DNA from: Alteromonadaceae bacterium BrNp21-10
GTDB lineage: Bacteria; Pseudomonadota; Gammaproteobacteria; Enterobacterales; Alteromonadaceae
Length of the DNA: 64,000 bases
Assembly: GCA_030418115.1 (NCBI GenBank)
Contig: JAUHQD010000002.1
Location: 298,994 to 362,993, forward strand
Direction: 5' to 3'
The notes under the pieces were generated by a model. The model searched no databases. It was not told where the DNA came from and was given only the letters and a program-made list of their open reading frames with translations. The translations under genes and the position numbers were made by a program. Position 1 is the stretch's first letter. Each line of letters opens with the position of its first letter. Positions 26,339-36,255 of this stretch are shown piece after piece.

Positions 26339-27634
26339 ATGGTAAGAAAAACGATTAAAAAGCTACCTCGACCCCACAAAGTGCTGTTGTCCTCTGCGCT
26401 GTCGTTTCTTGTTGTCTTAATGTTATTCCCATCGGACCAAGTCAGTGCCAGTAAAGGTACCGCCAATGATCTTATTGTCGGCCAATATTATCCTTTAGAT
26501 TTACCCTTAGATCGCTTTCCCCATACTGAGCATGAAGCCGAAGTTGATGGCATTGAATGGAAAACCTACGTAGTACGTAGTGGTGATAACCTAGCCAAGA
26601 TTTTTGACCGTGCCGGTCTTAGCCCACAGGATGTGTATGCGGTATCCCACGCGGGCAAAGCTGCTAAGCGCCTACTCAAAATGATGCCCGGTGATGAACT
26701 GGATATTTTGATCGATGAAGATCAACAGTTTAAATCGTTGAGCTATTACTATTCATCAACCGAAACCCTGAATATCAGTGCTGATGATAATGGCAAACTC
26801 GTCACCAGCATTAATCAAAAGCAAATCGAAAGCCGTCTGAATTACGTTAATGGTACGGTAGAAAACAGTTTCTGGAATGCCGGTAAAAAGTCAGGTATGT
26901 CCGACCAACAAATCATGAGCTTGGCCAATATTTTTGGTTGGGACATCGATTTTGCCTTGGAATTACGTGCTGGCGATCACTTCAATGTCATCTACGAAGA
27001 TAACTTCATTGATGGTGAATTTGTTGGTGAAGGCAATATTGTTGCCGCTGAATTTGTTAATCAAGGGGAAGTATTTACCGCCATTCGTTATGATGATGGC
27101 AACTATTACACCCCTGAAGGCCGTAGCTTACGAAAGAGCTTTTTACGTGCACCGGTTAACTTCAAGTATATCAGCTCTAAATTTAATCCTAATCGTTTTC
27201 ATCCCATTCAAAAACGTTACAAACCTCACAACGGTATTGATTATCGCGCCAATAAAGGTACCCCAGTAGTTGCTGCTGGTGATGGTAAAGTGATTAAGTC
27301 ATCTTATAACCGCTTTAATGGCCACTACGTGTTTATTCAGCATGGCGAAAAATACGTGACAAAGTATTTGCACTTTACCAAGCGTGCGGTAAAAGTGGGT
27401 GCCAAAGTTAAGCAAGGCCAAGTGATTGGTTATGTGGGTGCCACCGGTATGGCCGAAGCGCCGCATTTACATTATGAGTTTTTGGTTAATGGCGTACATC
27501 GCAATCCACGTACGGTAAAACTGCCAAAAGCGCAGCCGATAGATAGCAATAAGAAACAACAGTTCTTGCAAGTTGCCGAGCAATATCTGGCACAGCTGGA
27601 AAATAATAAACGCATTATGCTGGCGATGAACTAA
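26339..27634 (+). CDS. M23-family peptidoglycan endopeptidase, MepM-like
   Basis: The 431-residue protein has an N-terminal membrane anchor or signal (residues about 15-37), a LysM/OapA-like segment (WKTYVVRSGDNLAKIFDRAGL, about 74-94), a central domain, and a C-terminal M23 metallopeptidase domain (about 290-390). The zinc ligands are visible: His297 and Asp301 in HNGID, and His376 and His378 in HLHYE. It should cleave cross-links in periplasmic peptidoglycan, as MepM does for wall growth. It is divergent from tyrS and followed after 29 bases by anmK, a wall-recycling gene, which suits a common theme. Confidence 0.93.
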   Translation: MVRKTIKKLPRPHKVLLSSALSFLVVLMLFPSDQVSASKGTANDLIVGQYYPLDLPLDRFPHTEHEAEVDGIEWKTYVVRSGDNLAKIFDRAGLSPQDVYAVSHAGKAAKRLLKMMPGDELDILIDEDQQFKSLSYYYSSTETLNISADDNGKLVTSINQKQIESRLNYVNGTVENSFWNAGKKSGMSDQQIMSLANIFGWDIDFALELRAGDHFNVIYEDNFIDGEFVGEGNIVAAEFVNQGEVFTAIRYDDGNYYTPEGRSLRKSFLRAPVNFKYISSKFNPNRFHPIQKRYKPHNGIDYRANKGTPVVAAGDGKVIKSSYNRFNGHYVFIQHGEKYVTKYLHFTKRAVKVGAKVKQGQVIGYVGATGMAEAPHLHYEFLVNGVHRNPRTVKLPKAQPIDSNKKQQFLQVAEQYLAQLENNKRIMLAMN

Positions 27635-27663
27635 GCCACATTCAGAGACACGATAGAGCGCCA

Positions 27664-28770
27664 ATGGCCGGTTTATATATAGGATTAATGTCGGGTACCA
27701 GTATGGATGGTATCGATGCTGCCTTAGTGGATTTTTCTGATACTAACGCGCCAACGCTGCTAGATTATTCAACCTATCAATACCCCAAACCATTACTCGA
27801 CGAATTACATGCCCTAAGTCAACCCGGCGATGATGAAATTCAACGCATGGGTGTGGCTAGTCGTCAAGTAGGTAAAGCCTTTGCCGATGCAGTACAACAG
27901 CTACTCAAACGTAATAGTCTTATTCCTAGTCAAGTTCAGGCTCTTGGCTCTCATGGCCAAACCATTCGCCATTTTCCCGATAAAGAGCATGGCTATAGCC
28001 TGCAAATTGGCGATGCCAATACCATAGCAGTGAATACCGGTATTGATGTTATTGCCGACTTCCGCAATAAAGATATCGCCTTAGGCGGACAAGGTGCGCC
28101 GTTGGTGCCGGCCTTTCATCACAGCGTATTTGCCCATCCACAACAGCCACGTAGCATTGTTAATATTGGCGGCATTGCCAATATTACCCAATTGTCGATA
28201 AAAGACGATATAGCGAATATCCGCGGTTACGACACCGGCCCCGGTAACACCTTGATGGATGCGTGGATCAAACAGCATTTAGATAAAGCCTATGATAAAG
28301 ATGGACAATGGGCGGCCAGCGGCAGCGTACACGAGCAATTATTGGCTAGCCTGCTAGCACATCCTTATTTCGCTGAACCTGCACCTAAAAGCACCGGCAG
28401 AGAAGATTTTCATCTTGTGTGGTTACAACAGATTTTAACCGCGCAACCTGATGAGATAACACCTGAAGACGTGCAAGCCACTTTATTAGCATTAACCGTA
28501 CAAACTATTGCTGATTGTGTGGGTGACACAGAGGTATTTATTTGTGGTGGTGGCGCCTACAACAGCCAATTAATGCAGGCTCTACAACAAGCTCTCGCAC
28601 CAAGAACGGTAACATCAACACTATCCTTAGGTATTGCACCGGATGCAGTAGAGGCCATGGCGTTTGCTTGGCTCGCCTATGCACACCAACAAGGTATTCA
28701 TGGCAATATCCCAGCGGTCACCGGCGCCAACCGCAGCGCCATTTTAGGTGGTTATTACCCAGCGGGTTAG
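27664..28770 (+). CDS. anmK: anhydro-N-acetylmuramic acid kinase
   Basis: The 368-residue kinase has almost the same length as E. coli AnmK. It opens and phosphorylates 1,6-anhydro-MurNAc released during peptidoglycan turnover, giving MurNAc-6-phosphate. Signatures include the opening LIGLMSGTSMDGIDAALVDF, the catalytic-region DFRNKDIALGGQGAPLVPAFH, and NIGGIANIT followed by GYDTGPGNTLMD. It lies 29 bases after the M23 endopeptidase gene and probably shares its transcript. The 3' end overlaps the converging SRPBCC gene by four bases. Confidence 0.97.
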   Translation: MAGLYIGLMSGTSMDGIDAALVDFSDTNAPTLLDYSTYQYPKPLLDELHALSQPGDDEIQRMGVASRQVGKAFADAVQQLLKRNSLIPSQVQALGSHGQTIRHFPDKEHGYSLQIGDANTIAVNTGIDVIADFRNKDIALGGQGAPLVPAFHHSVFAHPQQPRSIVNIGGIANITQLSIKDDIANIRGYDTGPGNTLMDAWIKQHLDKAYDKDGQWAASGSVHEQLLASLLAHPYFAEPAPKSTGREDFHLVWLQQILTAQPDEITPEDVQATLLALTVQTIADCVGDTEVFICGGGAYNSQLMQALQQALAPRTVTSTLSLGIAPDAVEAMAFAWLAYAHQQGIHGNIPAVTGANRSAILGGYYPAG

Positions 28771-29186
28771 AGTGTCAAAACTGACAGTTTCTCCAAACAC
28801 CCTATCCAACCTTGTTGATGTAGATCCCGCGATTCTTCGGTTAAAAAACCATGGTGAGTTAAATTCAGTTCCGATGTGGAGTCGTTAATCGCAGTGAACG
28901 CTAAATCCACCTGACTAATTTCGTCACTGTCGAGCCAATGCCAACTAAATTTTAGGGTTTGTTGATCATCAATCGCTAAGTATTCACCAAATACGGTGTA
29001 TTGCTCTGCGTTATTATCTTGCATGGCGATACGATATTTACCACCCACTTTGAAACTTGACATCGCCTGCGTTACTAACATATCTCCCGGCGCAAACCAT
29101 TGCAGTAATAGCTCTGGCTTATGCCACGCGTTAAATAGGCTTTCAATACTGGCATCAAAACGCACGTTAAGATCTAACTGGTACAT
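28767..29186 (-). CDS. SRPBCC/AHSA1-type ligand-binding protein
   Basis: The 139-residue protein (from ATG 29186) fits the START-like SRPBCC superfamily, AHSA1/CalC branch. It shows FDASIESLFNAWHKPELLLQWFAPG at the N-terminus, a central sheet with FKVGGKYRIAM, and LTHHGFLTEESRDLHQQGW before the C-terminal helix. These small proteins bind hydrophobic ligands or assist stress responses; nothing specific can be said. An in-frame TTG at 29198 has a ribosome-site-like GGGATAAG upstream, but that sequence belongs to a dispersed repeat, so the ATG is preferred with moderate confidence. The gene end overlaps the end of anmK. Confidence 0.82.
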   Translation of the reverse strand: MYQLDLNVRFDASIESLFNAWHKPELLLQWFAPGDMLVTQAMSSFKVGGKYRIAMQDNNAEQYTVFGEYLAIDDQQTLKFSWHWLDSDEISQVDLAFTAINDSTSELNLTHHGFLTEESRDLHQQGWIGCLEKLSVLTL

Positions 29187-29200
29187 ATTATTTTGCAAAA

Positions 29201-29224
29201 TGTCTTATCCCGAGTTGGGGTTGT
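29201..29224 (-). repeat. dispersed repeat copy C (ACTCGGGATAAG core)
   Basis: On the minus strand this reads ACAACCCCAACTCGGGATAAGACA in two parts, the core being ACCCCAACTCGGGATAAG. It matches copies at 13143 and 48640 over about 24 bases, after which the sequences differ. It sits in the gap between the GST-like and SRPBCC genes. Read on the plus strand it encodes SYPELGL, as copies A and B do in reverse. Confidence 0.7.
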
Positions 29225-29236
29225 AATAAATTCAGC

Positions 29237-29815
29237 TCATTCTACCCGAGGGTCGGTAGCCGTTACTTCAATACGATCTTGATGCTGCGCTTGAAATGTC
29301 AGTAAATTATCCAGCCCAGACAAATCATGTAATTGCCTAAACTCTACCCAGTCCAATAAACAATACAAACAGATTTGTGGATATTGCCAGGCTTTAAAGC
29401 GCTCATCGGTAACAATCTTGTTCAAATGCTTCAAGGTCGCGGCGATGCGATCATTATGCAACTTAAAAAATAACTTATCGTCATCCTTTTCGATATCAGA
29501 ACGCTTGGCAATTAATAACTGCACAAAGGAATCATTGGCTGAATCAATCAAGGTCAGTACGTTTTCCATTTCCCAAGATAGCGGCGCGTCTTTGAATTTC
29601 TGGCTGAGGTAACGATAAATAACCCGTGAATCATAAATGAGTTCACCGTCATCTTCTATCATTGGGATCTTCATGGTCGGGTTATGCTCAGCTAAGAATT
29701 CACGATCTTCCCCAGCATAGATTTGTAAATCAATAAATTCATGCTCGGTATTCGCCAACCATATTCTTAAACGACGGGCGAAAGGTGAGGCCATAGAGCC
29801 GTATAATTTCAACAT
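29237..29815 (-). CDS. glutathione S-transferase-like protein
   Basis: The 192-residue protein has an N-terminal thioredoxin-like GST domain (residues 1-78: KLYGSMASPFARRLRIWL, then NPTMKIPMIEDDGELIYDSRVIYRYL, with the glutathione-binding IPxI and DS residues) and a helical C-terminal domain. The serine in the first motif could be the catalytic residue. It is about the size of the short GSTs YfcF/YibF in E. coli. AAGGAACT precedes the ATG. Substrate unknown. Confidence 0.88.
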   Translation of the reverse strand: MLKLYGSMASPFARRLRIWLANTEHEFIDLQIYAGEDREFLAEHNPTMKIPMIEDDGELIYDSRVIYRYLSQKFKDAPLSWEMENVLTLIDSANDSFVQLLIAKRSDIEKDDDKLFFKLHNDRIAATLKHLNKIVTDERFKAWQYPQICLYCLLDWVEFRQLHDLSGLDNLLTFQAQHQDRIEVTATDPRVE

Positions 29816-29922
29816 GATAGTTCCTTGGAATTAAACACTAAAATCACAATCTAACAAAGGCTTAGCCTGTTATCAGCTAAACTTACTATTTAACCGCAAC
29901 TGGAGCGATTGAGTATAAAGCA

Positions 29923-32900
29923 TTACTCAATCGCAGAGTCGCGTATTAATTTACGATCGTCACGGGCAGCCTTAATGGCTAATAAACTTGGCGTTAATAC
30001 CAAGGTTAACAACGTAGCAAAGGTCAATCCACCGGCAATAGCAGTAGCTAATTGCGACCACCATTGGGTAGAGGGCCCACCAAATTCAATATTCCGCCCC
30101 ACGAAATCGATGTTAATTTCCAGCACCATGGGCATCAAACCAAGAATAGTTGTCACCGTGGTTAACATTACCGGCCGTAATCGTTGTGCGCCGGTACGTA
30201 AGATGGCTTCCATGGAGGCAATGCCTTCACGGCGCAATACATTATAGGTATCAATCAGCACAATATTGTTATTCACCACAATTCCTGCCAAAGCAATAAC
30301 ACCAATACCGGACATGACAATGCCAAAGGGTTTTTGTGTTATCACCAAACCTAAAAACACGCCAACGGTAGAAAACAACACGGCACTTAAGATCAAAAAG
30401 GCTTGATAGAAACTATTAAACTGGGTCACCAGAATAATCGCCATCACAAACAACGCCACCAAAAAGGCTTTTTCTAAAAAGGTTTCGGATTCTTGCTGCT
30501 GTTCATTTTGGCCTTTAACAATAAGTTGCACCCGTGAATCAATGCCCAGTTCCGGTAATAGCTGTTGCAACTTGGGCAATTCTTTACTTAATTGCTCGCC
30601 GGGCAACATATTGGCATTGACCTCAATCACCCTACGACTATCGATATGCCGAATGACATCGGTTTTAGGCTTGGGCAGGCGTTCAACAAATTCACCAATG
30701 GGCACCATGCCCATTGCCGTCTTCATTCTGATCTCATCAAGCTTACCAATATAACGATCTTTGGCGGGATAGCGCACGCGAATATCTAGCTCATCATCGA
30801 CATCATCGGGACGGTATTCGCCAATTTTTAAGCCATTGGTAACAAACTGTACTGAACTCCCCACCAGTGTGGCATCGGCACCAAAACGGGCGGCATCACT
30901 GCGGTTAACCTTTAATTGCCACTCAATACCTGGCTTACTGGCGGTGTCATTAATAGCGGTAAATTTACCGTTTTGCTCTAGCGCCATGCGTATTTTGTGG
31001 GCGCTTTCATTCAGTAATTCAGGAACGCGAGAGGTTAACTGGATCTGTAAGTCTTTGCCTTGCTGCGGTCCACCTTGTTGCAGTTGGATTTCTAAATCCA
31101 TACCGGTGACACTGCTTAAACGTTGCTCGACAGTATTGCGTACATCATCGGAATGGGGACGCAATTGCCAATCCACTAAATTCAAGCGTATTGTTCCCAA
31201 TTGATCTTCGCCACCAACTCGGGTGTATAGATATTCCACTTCTGGCATACCATGCAACTTGGCTTCAACCTGACGCATTAAGGTATCTTTTTCGTAGATC
31301 GACATTTCACTGTTAGCCCGTGCCACTACCGTAATTGATGGGCTATCCACATGAGGGAAAAACTCTACACCTAAGCCAGAAGTGGCGTAAGCCGTGATAG
31401 ACAAAAACGCGATAACTATGGCGCTGAATAACACCCTCCATGGATGAGCAATGGCTTTTGCTAATAAACCAATATAGCGTCCCGTCCAGCCACCTAAATG
31501 AGTAATATCCCCTTCCTCGGCTTGCACCATTTGTTGACGCGCTTCATCGGTAATAAAACGCGGTTTACCAAATACCGCGCCTAAGGTTGGCACAAATACT
31601 AACGCCATTAGTAAGGAGGCTGACAACGTGGCAATCAGGGTAAACGGCAAGTATTTCATAAACTCGCCCATCATCCCCGGCCAAAACATCAAAGGTGCAA
31701 AAGCCGCTAAGGTCGTGGCGGTGGATGCAATAATCGGCCATGCCATGCGTTGTGCCGCTTTGTTGTAGGCCTGTTTTTTGTCCATGCCTTCACTCATGCA
31801 GCGGTCGGCAAATTCGGTCACCACAATTGCCCCATCCACTAACATGCCTACAGCCATAATCAGCGAAAACAACACCACCATATTCAGGGTGTAACCGAAA
31901 AGTGAAATAATTAAGATTCCGGTTAAAAACGAGCCGGGAATAGATACCCCAACCAAGCCTGCTGTACGTAAGCCTAAAATGGCCACAATCACTACAGCGA
32001 CTAACACCACTGCCGTCGATACGTTGTTCTGTAGATCAGACAGCATCATGTTGACGTCTTTGGTTTTATCGCCAACAAAGGTTACCTGAATTGCATTCGG
32101 CCAGCGGTCTAGTTGTTGCGCCTGTGTCATAAGATCACGTACTTTTTGTACGGTTTCAATAATATTTTCACCGGGACGTTTTTTCACTTCCAATGATACT
32201 GAGGGTTCACCATTTAAGCGGGCAAAGCCATTGGGATCTTTATAAGCTCGGCGGATCTCGGCAACATCAGCAAAGGTGATAACCTGATCGTCTTGGACCT
32301 TCACCGGCTGTTCCATAACGTCTTTTACGCTTTCAAATACCGACGGCACTTTGACCGGAAAGCGACCTTTACCGGTATCCATAGTACCGGCGGGCACTAA
32401 ACGGTTATTACGACTGAGCAAGTTAAAAATGTCGTTTTGATCGAGCTTGTAGCTTTCCATTAGCAGCGGATCGACAAGGATTTCGACAATATCTTCACGA
32501 TCACCACCGACATCCACTTCCAGCACTTCTTGAATGGATTCAATTTGATCTTTCAATTCACGAGCCGTTGTCAGCAATGCGCGTTCCGACACTGGCCCAG
32601 ATAAAATCACCGTTACCACTGGCTCTTGTCCGGCCATGGTAATTTCATGAATGGTAGGTTCTTCGGTATCGTCGGGTAATTTTGCACGGGCAACGGTGAC
32701 TTTATCACGCACATCAGCCAGTGCATTTTTGGCATCAAAACCGGCGATAAACTCAATAAAGATGCTGGCATGACCTTCGCTAGCGGTAGCTTTCATTTCC
32801 TTGACGCCTTCAATGGAACGTAACTCGCGCTCCATTGGCCGTACTAACATACGCTCAGCATCTTCTGGGGAGATCCCATCATGCACTATCGACACATAAA

Positions 32901-33036
32901 TAAACGGGATAGGCACATCTGGGTTAGATTCTTTGGGGATATTAATATAGGTAACGCTGCCGGAAATCATCAGCAACACAAACACCATCAACACCGTACG
33001 CGAACGACTTAAGGCCGCACTGATCAGATTACCCAT
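29923..33036 (-). CDS. RND-family multidrug efflux permease
   Basis: The 1037-residue inner-membrane pump has the RND layout of twelve helices and two large periplasmic loops. The first helix is near residues 13-31, helices 2-6 lie about 335-490, and a second block starts near 870. The motif GMLVDGAIVVTEFADR in helix 4, with its buried aspartate, is expected for proton relay in drug-exporting RND pumps. Together with the adaptor encoded ten bases upstream it forms a proton-driven exporter; the outer membrane channel is not encoded here. It is more like the short-loop multidrug subfamily than the metal CzcA type, because the helix 4 metal-type DFG motif is missing. Substrate unknown. Confidence 0.95.
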   Translation of the reverse strand: MGNLISAALSRSRTVLMVFVLLMISGSVTYINIPKESNPDVPIPFIYVSIVHDGISPEDAERMLVRPMERELRSIEGVKEMKATASEGHASIFIEFIAGFDAKNALADVRDKVTVARAKLPDDTEEPTIHEITMAGQEPVVTVILSGPVSERALLTTARELKDQIESIQEVLEVDVGGDREDIVEILVDPLLMESYKLDQNDIFNLLSRNNRLVPAGTMDTGKGRFPVKVPSVFESVKDVMEQPVKVQDDQVITFADVAEIRRAYKDPNGFARLNGEPSVSLEVKKRPGENIIETVQKVRDLMTQAQQLDRWPNAIQVTFVGDKTKDVNMMLSDLQNNVSTAVVLVAVVIVAILGLRTAGLVGVSIPGSFLTGILIISLFGYTLNMVVLFSLIMAVGMLVDGAIVVTEFADRCMSEGMDKKQAYNKAAQRMAWPIIASTATTLAAFAPLMFWPGMMGEFMKYLPFTLIATLSASLLMALVFVPTLGAVFGKPRFITDEARQQMVQAEEGDITHLGGWTGRYIGLLAKAIAHPWRVLFSAIVIAFLSITAYATSGLGVEFFPHVDSPSITVVARANSEMSIYEKDTLMRQVEAKLHGMPEVEYLYTRVGGEDQLGTIRLNLVDWQLRPHSDDVRNTVEQRLSSVTGMDLEIQLQQGGPQQGKDLQIQLTSRVPELLNESAHKIRMALEQNGKFTAINDTASKPGIEWQLKVNRSDAARFGADATLVGSSVQFVTNGLKIGEYRPDDVDDELDIRVRYPAKDRYIGKLDEIRMKTAMGMVPIGEFVERLPKPKTDVIRHIDSRRVIEVNANMLPGEQLSKELPKLQQLLPELGIDSRVQLIVKGQNEQQQESETFLEKAFLVALFVMAIILVTQFNSFYQAFLILSAVLFSTVGVFLGLVITQKPFGIVMSGIGVIALAGIVVNNNIVLIDTYNVLRREGIASMEAILRTGAQRLRPVMLTTVTTILGLMPMVLEINIDFVGRNIEFGGPSTQWWSQLATAIAGGLTFATLLTLVLTPSLLAIKAARDDRKLIRDSAIE

Positions 33037-33045
33037 GTGCTGCCC

Positions 33046-34122
33046 TTATTCTTCTATTATCACGTCGACATCATCACCATCACGGACAAAACCGTGACCG
33101 ACAGTGATAACTGTGGCTTGTTGACCTAAACCGGCCAGCCACACCCCGTCCCGTTCGCTTTTAAGAATATCAATAGGCACAAAGCGCACTTTTTTCTTTT
33201 CAACAACCTTGACGCCTAAACTACCATCTTCATCTAAAGCCATTAGCGCTGGCGTAATTTTTATGGCCCAGTCCTGTTTCAAACCAATAAACACTTCACT
33301 GCTTAGCCCCGCCATCAAACGGTTTTGCGGATTATCAACGGCAATTTCAATGGGAAAGGTATTAGTACCACTATTAGAGACACTGGCCACATAACGCACA
33401 TGACCAACCACCTGTTCACCAGAAATCAACCGAGCAGTGGCCTTCTGATCAACCTTTAAATCAGCGATATGAGCTTCGGTAACATTGGCACGGATCACTA
33501 AAGGTTGTAGATCGACAATTTGTGCAATTTGATCACCTTCGCGCAGCGCATCACCGACCTCAACAAAACGTTCATTCAAAATGCCATCGAATGGCGCAAC
33601 GATGGTGGTACGGGAAAGCGCCAACTGCAACTGCGCTAATTGCGCTTTAGCGGCATGTAAATTAGCTTCGGCTTGAGCGAGCGCGGTTTGTGCCTGATAT
33701 TCTTTCTGATTGAGGGATTTAATACCCTGATATTCTAATTCGCGCTGTACTAGCAATGAGCGCGCGTAAGCTAATTGTTCCGGCACATCATTTTGTGCCA
33801 ATAACACTAATTTCTGCCCTTGTTTAACCGACATGCCGCGCTCTACCAACACCGCTACCACTTGGGCTTTAATTTCGGCCTTGAGCAAGGCTTGCCTATC
33901 GGGTTCGGTGCGGCCATAAATAGACACTTCTTTATCAATCAACTCCGCGTCAAAGCGCTTGGCTTTGACCTTAGAAATGACCTGTTTCTCAGCTTGATTG
34001 TCATTGGTAGTGCTGGGGTCTTCGGCCAAGCTACCAGAGATGACCCAAAGAATAAGTAAAACAGAAATAATTGCGGCGATCCATGCGGGCTGTTTACGTA
34101 ATTTTTGTACAAAATTCGACAT
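33046..34122 (-). CDS. RND efflux periplasmic adaptor
   Basis: The 358-residue membrane-fusion protein has one N-terminal hydrophobic helix (residues about 13-31). Two half-lipoyl segments follow: AEIKAQVVAVLVERGMSVKQGQKLVLL near 84-110 and VAPFDGILNERFVEVGDALREGDQIAQI near 175-203, joined by a coiled-coil hairpin. A beta-barrel domain ends the chain. It bridges the RND pump encoded ten bases downstream to an outer membrane channel. The two form one operon. The absence of a lipobox suggests anchoring by an uncleaved helix. Confidence 0.93.
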   Translation of the reverse strand: MSNFVQKLRKQPAWIAAIISVLLILWVISGSLAEDPSTTNDNQAEKQVISKVKAKRFDAELIDKEVSIYGRTEPDRQALLKAEIKAQVVAVLVERGMSVKQGQKLVLLAQNDVPEQLAYARSLLVQRELEYQGIKSLNQKEYQAQTALAQAEANLHAAKAQLAQLQLALSRTTIVAPFDGILNERFVEVGDALREGDQIAQIVDLQPLVIRANVTEAHIADLKVDQKATARLISGEQVVGHVRYVASVSNSGTNTFPIEIAVDNPQNRLMAGLSSEVFIGLKQDWAIKITPALMALDEDGSLGVKVVEKKKVRFVPIDILKSERDGVWLAGLGQQATVITVGHGFVRDGDDVDVIIEE

Positions 34123-34293
34123 GCAAATTCTATCCTTGATGATGTTAAATACGTGGGAGAAGTATTGTTGGTTTTACCCTAACAATACTAACGTAGTTTA
34201 ATTAACAACATGAAGGAGAACTGTATCAAATTGTAGATGAATATTTTGTCAAGAATCCCAATGCCATAAACGCTTGTCTGTGCCCAGAAAAAC

Positions 34294-36072
34294 TTACTTT
34301 ACAGGGGGGTTACTGCCCACACCAAAACGAGCGGCGATCACGTGTAAAATCCATGGACCAAAGAAGCCACCGATGAAGCCATACATGGCACCATTGAGTA
34401 AATTCCAATCGGTTTCCACCACCGGCACAATAGAGTATTTAACATAGGTAGAAATAAACGCCAGAGCAGCGCCAATGATCACGCCTTGTAACATATCCGC
34501 CAACTGCAAAGCACCTTGTGCTTGTGATGTTCTGTGTTTACTAAACACGCCGATCACAGCAAAAACACAACACACTAAATAAAAAGCGGAAAACTCCACT
34601 TTAATTGGTGTTGCCGTTGGATAAATCTCACGGTTTGAAGATATCTGGTATTCACCTAACCACTTCACATGAAATGTCGCGGTCACCTGCTCCTTGTTCG
34701 CCAACTTATTAATAGAAAATTCATAATCATGGCCCGATTTAGGGTCCGTCAGTGTCACATGGATAGGAATATCATCGGTGTTATGGCCGACTAGTGAAAT
34801 CGTCACTGGCGACTCTAAAAAGGAGACCGATTCACTAAGTGACAGTACTTCAATCCAAGGTAACGGCTCAGCCTCCATCAAATTGATCTGCTTAAAGGAA
34901 GGCTCTAATTCAAAGACTGGGAATTTAAACTTACCGACCAAATCACCATTATGATCAAAACTCAGCACGTCTGGGGGGGAAATTGAACTAAAACTTTTAT
35001 AACTGACAAGTTCATTACGTAGCGCCGTACGAAGTGCATCAATATCATTAATGTCATAGTTTTCGCCCAAACTGGCTAGTGCATTTTTTGTCGCTTCCGG
35101 AACAATAAAACGCGCGGCAGTGTAGGTCGTGGGATAAAATTTATGACCTGAACGCTGTACTTTTTTCAGAATACTTTGCCGTTCTGCCTCGAATGTATTG
35201 CTGTGATTTTCTTTAAAGCCAACCTCACCGATGGTAATCAATCCATCCACTGAGCTTTTTAAATACGTGGGATTCATACCCACAGTAAAAATATGAAATA
35301 CTTTGTTAATATGTTCTTCGCCAACCTCTTGTAATGCATTGGCAATGGTAACTACCGCAGAAGAATTACCCAATATATAAACATTAGTCGAACTATTAGG
35401 GTCTTCCACATCCAGAATGCGATCTAAGATAGCAGCAGGGTTTTCTAGACTATCAACAATGGTGTATTGAGCGACATCGGCAATTGCTACTAACTTATGA
35501 AGATCATCGGCCAATCCTTTACCATAAGCAGACTCTGCATCATAAATTAGAAAGGAACGATTCTGATTATAATCAGCATCACGACCGATAAAATTCACCA
35601 AATATTCTAGACGTCTTTGATCATTGATATTCGCCCTGAAAAACCATTCACTACGCCTAACTGCATCTTGGGTCAGCACAGATGCAGACGCCAATGATGA
35701 AATAATTGGTAGGGATATATCATTGGTGATTAATGTATTCGCGCAACCACTACGTACAGGGCCAATAAGAAGTGCGGCCTCAGGGTGGTTTTGCAAAAAA
35801 TTAACCACTTTATTATAGCATTCGGCATCATTTGATTGAGTATCGATAAAAACCGGCTTTATGGTTACATTACCCAAAGGGCTGGGTATTTTACCCGCAG
35901 CAACCAAACCTTGTTCGGTCCAATATCGATGGCTGGCGCCTGTAACACTGGAATTGTGAGTTTCTGGAGAAAGTACCCCTACGACTACCGTAAGCTGCTG
36001 GGCTTGGACAGCAAAGAGCGGCAGAAACAATAAACATCCAACAATCCTAGCTATTGAAAAAAGTGACATCAT
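34294..36072 (-). CDS. type 1 periplasmic-binding-protein domain fused to a three-helix membrane domain
   Basis: The 592-residue protein has a signal peptide (residues 1-24), then a family 6/LivJ-type binding domain (about 27-395) with VGVLSPETHNS, LLIGPVRSGCANTL, and FLIYDAESAYGKGLADDL. A beta-sandwich segment follows (about 405-492, with SPVTISLVGH and YEFSI). The chain ends in three hydrophobic helices at about 494-511, 528-548 and 558-582, with GGFFGPWILHVI in the last. Binding proteins of ABC importers are normally free or lipid-anchored; the built-in membrane end suggests a receptor or channel-like role. No ABC transporter genes adjoin it. I do not know a named family for the whole arrangement. 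The start may be either of two adjacent ATGs. Confidence 0.78.
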   Translation of the reverse strand: MMSLFSIARIVGCLLFLPLFAVQAQQLTVVVGVLSPETHNSSVTGASHRYWTEQGLVAAGKIPSPLGNVTIKPVFIDTQSNDAECYNKVVNFLQNHPEAALLIGPVRSGCANTLITNDISLPIISSLASASVLTQDAVRRSEWFFRANINDQRRLEYLVNFIGRDADYNQNRSFLIYDAESAYGKGLADDLHKLVAIADVAQYTIVDSLENPAAILDRILDVEDPNSSTNVYILGNSSAVVTIANALQEVGEEHINKVFHIFTVGMNPTYLKSSVDGLITIGEVGFKENHSNTFEAERQSILKKVQRSGHKFYPTTYTAARFIVPEATKNALASLGENYDINDIDALRTALRNELVSYKSFSSISPPDVLSFDHNGDLVGKFKFPVFELEPSFKQINLMEAEPLPWIEVLSLSESVSFLESPVTISLVGHNTDDIPIHVTLTDPKSGHDYEFSINKLANKEQVTATFHVKWLGEYQISSNREIYPTATPIKVEFSAFYLVCCVFAVIGVFSKHRTSQAQGALQLADMLQGVIIGAALAFISTYVKYSIVPVVETDWNLLNGAMYGFIGGFFGPWILHVIAARFGVGSNPPVK

Positions 36073-36224
36073 CCTGATCTCTGTTCATTTTTTAATCAAT
36101 TTAGTCAATTATGACAATTAAAGCAATAACAGACAGCCATTGGATATGCTGCAGATGACCTTGAACAGTACTAATGGAGGAGACAAAGGAAATGAGATAA
36201 AGACAGAACAGAGATAAGACAATT

Positions 36225-36247
36225 AAAAGGGCGAACGAATGTCGCCC
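36225..36247 (-). terminator. terminator after erpA
   Basis: On the minus strand GGGCGA pairs with TCGCCC (36242-36247 with 36229-36234) and is followed by TTTTAATT. It lies eight bases past the erpA stop. Confidence 0.7.
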
Positions 36248-36255
36248 ATTGAGAA

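Noticed and set aside
29923..34122. Heavy-metal (CzcA/CusA) type RND system
   Set aside because: The permease lacks the metal-type helix 4 motif, no metal-binding adaptor residues or outer membrane gene are present, and the pair fits the multidrug type better.
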